Assembly (NCBI GenBank): GCA_029204225.1 | Contig: CM055096.1 | Span: 71,704,349-71,768,348, forward strand | Length of the DNA: 64,000 nt | From: Diphasiastrum complanatum | Taxonomy: Eukaryota; Streptophyta; Lycopodiopsida; Lycopodiales; Lycopodiaceae | Direction of reading: 5' to 3' | Part shown: piece by piece, positions 36,901 through 48,900 of the stretch | Numbering within the stretch: the stretch's first letter is position 1 | Layout of the letters: every line of letters begins with the position of its first letter | The notes under the pieces: model-generated | The model's database searches: none | The model's input: only the letters and a program-made list of their open reading frames with translations | Told to the model about the DNA's origin: nothing | Made by a program: the position numbers and the translations under genes

Positions 36901-39900
36901 TCTCCTGGCCTGATGATTAACCTCTCCAATCCGGCTCAAAGCATCAACGACACAATTTGACGTACCTCAACGGTACTTAATGTCGAAATCGAACTCTTGA
37001 ATGAGTTTCGACTAACGGGCCTTACGATCCCTAAGGTCCACAACATCACAAATAAACTTAAGGGATTTGATATCCATCATTACCACAAATTTAGATCCGT
37101 AAAAATAATGTCTCCAAATCTTTAATGTGTTGATGACATCAAAAAGTTCTTTCTCATAAGTAGAATATCTACTTTGAGATGGGTCCAACTTCTTGCTTTC
37201 AAAAGCCACTGGTCTACCATCTTGGTAAAGGACTGCACTCACCGCATAGTCACTAACATCCGTTTCCACCAGGAAAGGTTTGTAGGGTTGACTATGTGTA
37301 AGATAGGGGCGGTAGACACTAACATCTTCAAAGCTTCAAAGTTTTGATTCAATTCCTTGGTCCAAACAACAGGTGGACTGATTTTCGAACGCCTTCTAAC
37401 TTTCTTTTTATTACCCTTTTTAGTTTTACTTTCGGCTTTCTTCACTCCCTTAAGAAGGTTAGTTAAAGGTAATGCAATTAAGTCATAATCTTTAATTAAG
37501 CCTAAAAAAGATTGAATTTCGGTTATGGTTTTTAGGATAGGCCAATCACGAACTTTATCATAAATGGATTTCAAGACCTCGATTGGAAATGATATGTCCT
37601 AAATATTTGAGTTTTGTTTGAAACATCTCACACTTAGACTCCTTAGCATAGAGCTTTGTCTGCCTTAGAATATCTAAGACCGTACGCAAATGCGCTTCAT
37701 GCTCCTCTAGAGCCTTGTTCAATTTGTTTGGTAAATCTCTGGCGGGACTCGCGGGACGGTGTTATTTTATTAGAGTCTTCACCTTGCCCCATTTCCAGAT
37801 ACTATAAATGAGAATGTCGTCCAAAATTACCACTAGAAACTTTCCCAAATAAGGACAAAGAATATCGTTCATCATCTGTTGGAAAGTCGCTGGGGCATTA
37901 GTTAAACCAAATGGTAAAACAAAAAATTCGTGATGGCCATACCTAGAACAAAAACCGGTTTTGGAAACATTCCCCTCATAAATTCTAATTTGATGGTACC
38001 CTGATCTAAGGTCCAATTTGGTGAAATACATAGAACCATTCAATCGGCCCAATAGATCGTCCATCCGAGGTAAGGGATAACGGTTCTTAGTTTTGGTGTT
38101 GTGACGTGCTTAAGCAATTTGCCTTGTGTTTACTGTTTCCCATAGCTAAGTTTTTGAAGCGTTCATGGTTGATCTAGTATTGCAATTACGATACTCCAAA
38201 GCTAGGTCTTGTAATTCATCAATGGAGGGATCGTCAAGGAAGGTGAGGCTCTCCTTGAAGTGCAACAAGGCCTGGAGTGGGAACATTGGAAAGAGGCAAT
38301 GGGAGAAGAACTCTGGACTTACCACCTGAGAGAAAAGCTATCAAAAGAAAGTGGGCTTTTTGAAGTCGAGTACAAGGCATATGGAGACATTCAAAGGTAT
38401 AAAGCTTGGTGGTGGCCAAAAACTTGAACTTGGACCACAATGCTTGAGGCATGGAAATTGAACAAGTGGGATGTATAGACAACATTATTACATGGTAACT
38501 TGGAAGAAAAGTCTATATGATTGTATAAGTGAGCCTAGAGAGAGGCATTGCTGATCATAGTCTATATAGCAGGTGGTTGTCCTTCAATGGGCATTCCTTA
38601 GCCAAATGGCCGCCTTGCCGCAATTGAAGCATAAACCTTGTTTAAAGGTGTCCCTTATTGATGTCTTAGGCTTTTTCTTAATTTTCTTCCCCGACTTGGG
38701 TTTCTAGTAAGCCACGGCTTCAACTTCATCAAAAAACTTCTTGGATTTTTTTCGTGGTCGGAAAATTGCCGAACCTTTCTCTTGCCCCCGTTTCTTGGAA
38801 GCAGTTATGGACTCGGCTCATTACATTCGCGGCGTCCATTTACATTTACTTTACTTTATGCATAAGCAGGCCTTGGGCCCTTTTTTATTCACTAGTGACA
38901 CTTAGACTATATGGTTGGCCTTTGGCCTTATTATTCATTATTAGGCCATTTGGACATATTACTGGAGAGTAGGGGCCTTCTTGGAGGGCGCACTATTTTT
39001 CCTCCCAGTTGGGCCCTAGCCACCGGAAGCTTCCTTTTAGGGCTTCCTCTTGGCTATAAGTAGGGAAACTGTGTCATTTGTTATTCAGTTGATGATATTG
39101 ATCTCTCTCTTTAGTCTCCTTAATCTCTCTCTTTCCTGCTTTCTAGGGTTAAGTCTTGCTTATGTGCTGCTTTCGTAGCTTAAGTCTTGCTTATGTGATG
39201 CTTTCATAGCTTAGCTCTAGATCAGTTGTGGCTCTATTCGTAACTTGGTATCAGAGCACTTTCCTGATTGCTGAATTTCAGATCTGATTTTCTGATTGGG
39301 TGCCCATTTTCCTTGCTGATTTTTCTCTCTTTGCTGAGGGCTTTCAACAACATTCAGCACAGTTTGGAGGAGGACCAGCTCCTATCAAAGCATTTTCCTT
39401 GGCGGAGCTTTAGCAGATAGTTAGCGGAAGTACTTCCACTAAATTTGGCTGCCGGAAAAAAAAAAAAAATTTGGCAGATTATTTCCGGCGCCCAAGTTCC
39501 AACCCTCTATCACCCATTTCCAGCTTGTTTGCAGGCTCTCCAGTGCCCAATTCCCTCATCTCTTTCGTCCGTTCTTCCTTCCATTTTCAGCCCTCTTTTC
39601 ACTTTTGTTTGCAGGCTGTCCAGCCGCTTCATACTTGTCACTTTCGTCCGTTTTTGTCTCCGTTTGCAGCAATTTTTCACACCTTGTTTGCAGGCTGTCC
39701 ATCGCATAACCAAATTTCACGAAATTCCGACTCCGTTTGACACTCCAATTTGTCACTTGTCTGTTGGCTGTCCAGCGCATTTTTACAGCCTTCATTTTCA
39801 CTTTTTTTTCATTTGCTGATTGCTGTCCTTTCTTAGTTGTGATAATAGTGGTTTTAATAGACTAATTTGGGGTGACGACAAGAGTCCGCTCTCTCAAATT

Positions 39901-42900
39901 TTCGTCTATTCCTTCCACTATCATTATGGCACATTCACCTACCCCGAGTGAGACTACTCAAGAAACCTTATCCGATCAGTTTCGTCGCATGGATGAGACC
40001 CTTTCTGACCTCGTTCTTCGCTTCGATACCGTTATGACCGGCTTTGCTACTATGCAGTTACAGATTGATTCTTTACAGCCTCATGGTCTTGGTAAAGCTC
40101 CTGTTTTTCTTTCATTTGGGACTCCCCCTCCATTTGGATTTCCATCTTCCTCTGCTAGTCAGCCTGGTGGTGGACCGTTCATTTCACCTAACCCATCTCC
40201 TGGTTTCTTTTCACGTCCCCCACTTCCTGAGCCACACTTTGCTCGAGACTTTCGTGATAGGGTACAGCTTGCTACCTATTCGGGTTCCTCTGACGGGAAC
40301 TTATTAGAGAATTGGTTTGCTAAGCTTGACACATATTTTCAGATCTACCCTAAGACTGATCCTCAGAAGATCCAGTTGGCTGCTTTGCATTTAGATGGAC
40401 GCGCCGCCACGTGGTGGCGAGTTTATAGAGCTGATCCTGATCGGGAAGGGCTCCATATATGGCATACTTTTCGCCATGACCTCCGTCATGCTATGATTGA
40501 CCCTCAGTGGCTCGACCGCAACGTGATACATTCCGTGGTCTCACTCAGACCAGTGATCTTGCTTCTTATACAGATCAGTTTATGGAGCTTTCTTATCTTT
40601 TCACAGATCTACAGCCCACTGAGCTTATTTCTCGTTACATTGTTGGGCTTCGTGGTGCTTTACGTTATGATGTTTCTTCCTTCCGTCCTCCCACACTTGT
40701 TGAGGCGATGTCTCTTGCCAGTACTTTACAGCATAAGTACTCTGACACTCTTCCTTCCCGCTTCTCCCGACCCCATTCTTCTGCTTCATCTTTTCCCGCT
40801 GCGTCCACCCCTACACATGCCCCTTCTGTTCCAGCTCTCTCCGTTGTCCCTTCATCTCCTCGTCCTCCGACTCCTCGACCTACTTTTGTTCGACGTTACA
40901 CGTCTGCAGAGTTCGCTGACCTTCAGCAGCAGCGTCTTTGCTTTCGTTGTAAGAGTTCTGACCATTTTGCCCGTGATTGCCGTCAGCCTCTCCCTAGTAC
41001 TACTGCTGTTTTTTACCATGAGGGCACTACTCCAGATGATTCCGATATCTACATTCATATTTCTGATGAGCTTGACCTATCCTTTGAGCCTTCCACTAAT
41101 TTACTTCCTGCTACTTGCCATGCTCAGCTTGCCTATGCTACTTGGACAGGGCGTCCTGGTCCTCGCTCCATTCGGTTACATGTACGTATTATAGGTCGTG
41201 AGTATATTGCTTTAGTTCATACTGGCAGCACTCACTCTTTTATTAGCAGTTATATCACTAGTCGGATACGTGCTTCACCTGTTCCTGCTTCACAGCCTCT
41301 CACAATTGAGGTTGCCAGTTCCCATTCTTTTCCTAGTTCTCAGATGTTTCAGCGTTTACCATACCGCATTGGAGATTTTTCTGGACAGGCAGATCTTTAC
41401 ATTATTCCTATGGAGCGTTATGATCTTATCCTTGGTGTTGATTGGTTTGCATCTCTTGGAGCCGTTACACTGGACTTGACACAACAGACATTGACATTTG
41501 TACTTGATGCAGTTACACACTCACTTGTTGGCATTGATTCTCAGGGAGACTTCCAGTTGGTTACCGGGAAGCAGTTTATGCGTAGCCTGCCAAAGGCTGA
41601 CGATGCAGCTCTTCTTTCCATTCAGAGTACATCAGTTGCTGCTTCACTTTCACCATCCGTGGGTCCTCTTCCTCAGGTTGATGCTGCTTCGGATTTACAG
41701 GTTATTGCTGTGTGCCTTGCACCTATATGCCTTGATTCACAGATATCGTATTCAGTGGTCATTCCTGGTTTCATTGATATTGAGACCGTATACCTTGGTT
41801 GTATTTCTACTATTGCTTTTGCGCATACTTCAGATTGCCCTCCTGGTTCGGTGGTTGGTGCAGTATCTTTTTCATTGGTCTCTATATCTCCATCTCTCGA
41901 GTCTGTTATGGCCGATGTTCCTGCTGATTTCTATGGGGTTCTTCATGGGTCCACGTTTGATGGTTCCCTCGCTATTGGTGATCAAGTTGTATCTTCTTTC
42001 GCTTTACTCCATGGATCTCTGCTTGAGGTTTGTGATCTGCCATATGATATTTCTACGGTTCCTGACATGATTCATGTGCCTTTGGCCCTTACTGTTACAC
42101 ATTTTTCATCCGAGGATATTTGCCAGATGGTCACTATTACTTATGTAGGGTATTTATATGCTGGGATCTTTCTAGATGAGTACACAGACATCCTTCCGTC
42201 TCCTGGTGTTTCTACATATAGGTTTGCTGCAGTCCATGCCGATGCTAGGGATATATGGCATTCCTGGTTATTACATATAGCTTGGTTTTCATTTGGACCT
42301 GTTGATTGGTGCTGGTTTTTCCATATTACTGATCGCCTATGGTGCGGATATCTCTATGATTATGCATGTGGCTCTCTATCTGTTCCTTGGATTGTTGCTC
42401 ATTGTCAGGCTTGGCATATTTAGTTGGCTTGGGTTATTGCCTCCGTTCCAGCTACTGTTTGTCTGGGTGATCTTCAGGTTCTCTGTCATTTCAGGTTGCT
42501 CCATATCGCTTGGTCTCCGATGCTGAGTTGCCACTTTGTTCTGGTGTTCCGAGACCATCAGGGTACCTTGAGAGAATTTCTTCTCCTCTCTTGGATAGTT
42601 TTTGGGGATGTTGCCGCCATATACTTCAGTGTTGCTCATATGTGCTTTGATACTCATTCCCAGCTACACGTGGATATTGCTCCGATGCTTGCTACTGATG
42701 TTGCGGAACCTGTTCCTCGTTCCAGTGCATTTCTTTTATTCCTCACTTGTGCGCCTGGTGTGTACTTTGGGATTACACTTGCGGCCAGTTCCGATGGGTC
42801 ATCCGATTCTCCATCCGTTTTTGGTGTATCCTATGATGGATTGTTCTACCTTCTCGGGCTTTTTGGATACCTTGGTGCTCAAGAGCTTATTACCCGGGCC

Positions 42901-45900
42901 AGTTCTCATTTACAGCATGTTCAGCAGCGTTATCAGACCTCAGTTGATCGTCACCGCCGCCATGTTGAGTTTCAGCTTGGAGATATGGTTTATCTACGCC
43001 TACGGTTTGCACGTCATCATTTTGTCCAGGGCCATGCTTCTACTGAGAAGCTTGCACCATGTTATTATGGGCCTTATCGCATTTTGGAGGTTCTTAGTCC
43101 AGTTACATATCGCTTACAGCTTCCTGCTTCCACACGCGCCTGTGATGTATTCCATGTCAGTTTATTATGTGCTGCTATTGAGGATGACGCTCCTTGTGAT
43201 GTTGAGTTTCCTACTGCTCCAGAGTTATTTCCATTTTTACCTGCTGCTATATTACAGGTTCATCTATACCATAGTCAACGCCGCCGGCAGATTCAGTTTT
43301 TGGTCCAGTGGGATGGTCGTCCTATTGAGGAGGCCACATGGGAGCCTATTGATGTCTTTTATCATACACCATCACTTGCGGATTAGGCTCGTGCTCTTGC
43401 TGCACTTGTTGATTCCTCTACATCAGATGTTGTTCTAGCTGTTGATGCCCCAGGGCTTGCTGCTACTTGATCTAGTTTCTTTTCGGCAGTTGGGTCTTTT
43501 TCTTTTGTGCCAGGGAGAGTTATGGACTTGGCTCATTACATTCGTCGCGTCCATTTACATTTACTTTACTTTATGCATAAGTGGGCCTTGGGCCCTTTTT
43601 TATTCATTAGTGACACTTAAACTATATGGTTGTTGGCCTTTGGCCTTATTATTCATTATTAGGCCATTTGGACATATTACTGGAGAGTGGGGGCCTTCTT
43701 GGAGGGCGCACTATTTTCCCTCCCAGTTGGGCCCTAGCCACCGGAAGCTTCCTTTTAGGGCTTCCTCTTGGCTATAAGTAGGGAAACTGTGATTTGTTAT
43801 TCAGCTGATGATATTGATCTCTCTCTTTAGTCTCCTTAATCTCTCTCTCTTTCCTGCTTTCTAGGGTTAAGTCTTGCTTATGTGCTGCTTTCACAGCTTA
43901 AGTCTTGCTTATGTGATGCTTTCATAGCTTAGCTCTAGATCAGCTATGGTGCTATTCGTAATTGAAGCTACCACCGTCTGATCATAAACATGAGCAATCC
44001 GGATGGCATCCTCCAACGAGTTCAATTGATTGCGCTTGCACTCATTTTGAAAGTCCGTGGACAGTCTATTCACAAACTGCCACTCCGCGTACTTCTTATA
44101 AACTCCCCCCTCTCACTTCCCTCACCCCGAGCACACACACACTCGGGCCTGGCTTGCGATCTGCCCGCAGCACGCAGGCCATGGAGCGCACCTCCACCCA
44201 CAGCCCCACGCTCCCAACAGTCACACACGACCATTCCACCTCAGGGAGAATCAGGCTAACTCCAATCTCTAAACTGAAATGGCTTGATCTCATGCTTCTC
44301 AAAAGAAACTAGCATATACTTTGCTTTGCAGGTTCAAACAGGTTAACACATCAGAGAAAAGGCCCCCAATCCCATGATAAACCGGAAAATCCAGAATCAA
44401 ATAAACAATCCCAAGGCCATTTCAAACCGACTCAACCAAAAGAAAGGTAAAAACTTACTTGGAGGACCAATCGATTTACCGAATTGCCTGAATTGTTGTC
44501 AATTCGATTCACACGCAAACTGGTCCACACCTCAACACTCACACGATCCGATTGGCTGCTCTAATACCAATAAAACGTCTCCCAAGACTCCCAATCTGGA
44601 TAGAGCTCCGAGAACACAAAGAGGAAGTGCAGTAGACTAAACCAATCCAAGATCTCCTCTACTCTAGCCCCCGAGCACTAGGGAATCTGGTAAATCACTA
44701 AGATAGGATGCGCTTACCAATTCGACAACATAACGACCACAAACTCTCAATGATCCTCATGGACACGGGTGAAGGTATATATAGAGTGTAGAACCCACCC
44801 CGTCTGCCCATGCACAACATCCACATGTAAGCATACTATCAGCCCATGCCAAACGCCCATGCATGTCCACTGCATTTAGGTACCCCTAACCCATAATAGC
44901 CAAGACCCATGCAAAAGCACAGTGCATGTACACCCTATCCCATACTAGGATGCAACACACATGCTAATACCGCATGCGGGTGTGACCCCATGGGTCCAAC
45001 TCGACTATTACCCAAATTAGGCCCGGTCCCTACGTCCAAGGCACCCCCTAATGGTACAATCCCCCACTAGGGCCGTAACAGAGACGATTCCTCAATCGTT
45101 GCTCCCTTCGATCTAGGACTCTCTCTGGCCCATAACCTGTGGTGTCTTTCTCCTCCAGAAATACTAGACTTCCACCAAGCTATCGCCATCATGCAAAGAT
45201 TTCTTCAGTTTGTTGACATGAAACACTGGATGCACCCTGCATCCCACAGGTAGCTATAGCTTATAAGCTACTTGGATAACCTTCCTACAACCATGGTCCA
45301 CAATACCTAGGAGATAATTTGGCGCACTATCCTGTGCATAGCACCTTCAACTTGAAAGGGACTAGTAAATACACTCAATCTCCTTTCTCGAATTCCCAAT
45401 AGGTACGGTTCTCACGACTATAACTCTCTGCCCTAGCCATAGCCCTCTACGGAAGCGACAGGCTCGACTGACTCTTTTGCTTGGTCAACTACCTTGTGCG
45501 CATCAGGCCACATACGCTGACAATGTGCGTCGCTTTACTGAGCTCTCTTGATTTCCTCCATGAGATCACTATCAACTATAGTAAAGCTCATCTGATGCAG
45601 CACCCGAGATAGTGCATCAACGACGACATTTTCCTTCCCTCTTCGGAAGCGAATTTCCGAATGAAATTTCTGCATCAGCTCAATCCACCAAGCCTGGTGA
45701 CCCTTCAAATTTGGCTGAGTGCAGAAGTACTTCAAACTATGATGGTCAGTATACACATAAAATTCGGCGCCATACAGATAATGTCGCCACACCTTGAGTG
45801 CATGTATAATTGCAGCTCCTGCTCATGTGTGGGATATTTCTGTTGCGCTAGCATCAATATCTTACTTTCAAAGGCTATTGGTCTACCTCCCTAACTCAAC

Positions 45901-48900
45901 ACTACACCCACTACAATGCCACTAGCACCATCTGTAGGTCAGAAGGTTTCTGGGGATCAACAATCTTGAGTATTGGGGCTGTCGCAACAACCTCCTTCAA
46001 GCTGTCAAAACTATGTTGAGTCTTAGCATCCCAGCAACCACAGTGTCGTTATTCGGTAACCGATCCGTTAAAGGAGCAACAACCTTGGAATAGTTCCTAA
46101 TGAACCGTCGGTAGAACTTGCAAAAGCCTAGGAAAGACTGTAATTGACGAATATCGGCCAGTCTTGGCCCAACTTCTTGACCACAGCCACCTTGGCAGGG
46201 TCAACAGAAATACCCTCTGCCATCACTACGTGACGCAGATACTCGACACGAGTCTTACACAACTCAGTCTTCTAAGCATTGGCATACAAGACTGTGTCTT
46301 GTAGCTTGCCAAATACGGTTTGGAAATTACCTTCGTGCTCCATCATCGTCTTACTATAGACCAGTATGTCGTCAATAAAATTGACAACAAACTTGCCCAT
46401 ATAGTCACGCAGGACATCGTTCATGAGCATCATGAACGTGGCGGGTGCATTGGTTAACCCGAACGGCCTAACCAACAACTCATAATGTCCAAAATGGGTT
46501 TGGAAGGCTGTCTTCTGAATTTCCTCTTCACAGGTCCGTATCTGATGGTACCCACTTTTGAGACCTATCTTACTGAAAATGGTTGCTCCTTGCAACACAT
46601 CCAATAGATCATCAATCCTGGGCATCGAATATCTATGCTTTACAATGATTATATTCAATCCCTTGTAATCGACGCACATCTGAAAACTACCATCTTTTTT
46701 CTTAACCAATAAAATGGGAGAGGCGAAAGGTGAGTAACTAGGATGAACATATCCCAACTTGAGGTATTCCTCCAACATTTTTCGTACTTTCTCTTCCTCC
46801 TTCAGACTTATCCTATAAGAAGGCCGACATACCGGGCTTGCCCCTGGAATGAGCTCAATACGATGCTCCACGTTCCATCTAGGCGGCAATCCCACTGGCA
46901 TGCTATTAACAGATGTTTAAACTCGGATGGATTTTTCCAGCTGACTTGCTGGATCACACCGGAGCTGTTGAGCTAAAATATAATTCATAGAAGAAGTTAA
47001 ATGAGATGAGGTTGCTTCTAAATTATTAGCATGTCGGTTTATTTGCAAATCACAAAAACTGATCGCAAACTGAAATCATCATTCACATTTATTAAATATT
47101 AAAACCACAAATACTGGAAATCCATCTTCTTTATTTGCATAGAGGTAATAAGAGGACCCTGTACAAGTAGCCTCTCCCCCAACAGGACATGAGACATACC
47201 CTCATGCCTGAAAACATACTCATGAGCAAGAAAATCAACAGCGAGCTGCTTACTCACATGCCACCACTTAACCTAGCACAATATCAAACTTGGCTATTTT
47301 TGTGATCTGAAAGTCTAACTTCTCAGAATGAGTATGAATAGATAACAATGCCTGAGAGATTCATCAATCCCACACTTATGTGCCATTACCATCTGGCATC
47401 TCAACTGTATACCGGTAATCTGAAGGCACTGGAAACCGACAGCCATCTCGTGCCCTTGTGGATAGGAAACAAACTGGTGCCCTAGAGATTACTCTCTGCA
47501 CCGTAATGGTCATAAGACACTTAGTATCATCATCACTACTCCCCAGCAAATCCTCCAAAATATTCTCATCGTTGCCCTCTTCCTGGTGCGGCTGTAAGGT
47601 ATGAAGTTTCTTGCCTATGCGTCGAGGACATTCCATGAACAAATGGGGAATCAACATAAACAGGTCGCCCGATGGGTGGAGCGGGAAATTGGGGCGACAT
47701 GTGGGAAGGAAACTGTGGAGGAAATTGTGAAGGGTACTGTGAAGAAGACGCAAAGTTTTCGACAATGGAGGATAGCATAACCCGCATCTCGGTGTTCCTG
47801 TCCATACTGTCCATGCGAACCTGGACGGACGAAAGGGTAACTGCCGGATCTGGACTGGCTGGAGGAGAGCAACTAACGGACTGGTTGGGATTTCAAATCG
47901 GTCGTCGGCCATGGTTACAAACAGAAGTACAAGACTACAAAATGCTTGGCAAGAAAGCGAGACAACTAGAAAGTACAAGGGAAATACTGGAAATTATATA
48001 GAATTACAAGTACGGAAGTACAAAATTGCGAAATACTTTACAAGGAAACAAAACAAGGACAATACCAGAAATTGTACCGGAAGAGTAAAAGACAATACTG
48101 ACTGCAAACATCCACGAAAACAGAGTACCACAACCCAAAAATGAGATAGAGGAAAAAAATAACTCCCTGCTATCCTGCTGGAACAAAATACGGAGGTAGA
48201 TCTGTCTTAGGTCCGACAACCCTCTCCACTTTGCGGTAGGCAGATCCCGGAAGTAGGCTGAAGCCGATTCAAAGGCCCTGCAGGCTGCAAATCTGCCAGA
48301 ATAAGGTGTGATGCAGGTCGGAACAGATGGTATCAAATGTGACAGAAATCCACAAATTAGCCTGAGAAAAGTGTGTTGGAGGCTGAGGTGCTGCTTCTGT
48401 CTTCGAAAGCCACCACAACTTGCTGGAAAATCTTTACCGAAATCGATAGAATTGCAAACAGGCGCGATGGAGCTGCCTATAAAAATTGTGTCGAAAAAGG
48501 TGAAAAAACAGCCTGTAAACAGCAATAGACAGCCGGTTTTCTACTTTTCAGATGGGCAGCCCTCCTCACAAGCTGCTCCGTGTCGATCCTCAAGTCAAAC
48601 AAACAAAAACCAGAAAGTTATGCAACTACAACAGCCCTGCGTAGAAGCGTATAGTTTTCTTGATGGGTTTAGTTGCTATAATCAGGTGCAAATCGCCCCA
48701 GAAGATCAGCACAAGACTGCATTCTGCACCGAGTGGGGAACATATGCATAGAAAGTGATGCCATTTGGACCGCAACCATAGCTCCAAATCGGGTGAAATC
48801 AAGTTGGCTGAGGACGCCCTAATGTCATCCAGCTACTGCCAAAAAAATGATCTGACAATAATTTCTCCCTCAAAAAAATGATTTTCTAGTGAAATTTCAG

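Larger units (their letters stand above)
38803..43963 (+). mobile_element. Element D2: D-family element with pol replaced by unrelated sequence
   Basis: 5161 bases with the TSD GAAGC at 38798-38802 and 43964-43968, inserted into E gag. LTRs at 38803-39245 and 43518-43963 begin AGTTATGG and are about 96% alike by eye. The primer site tggtatcagagcac follows the 5'LTR directly. Gag, zinc knuckle and protease are retained and so are the integrase tail and chromodomain. RT, RNase H and the integrase core of D1 (about 2.3 kb) are absent and about 1.2 kb of different sequence takes their place. It must have moved with enzymes supplied by another element. Confidence 0.93.

Noticed and set aside
41270-43438. 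Leu-rich frames overlapping the D2 gag frame
   Set aside because: Shadow frames of T-rich sequence. The gag/chromodomain homology is in the other frame.
36925-44570. Reading E and F 5' half as one element
   Set aside because: E has an RNase H that overlaps, but differs from, the RNase H in the F 3' half, so a single element cannot supply both.
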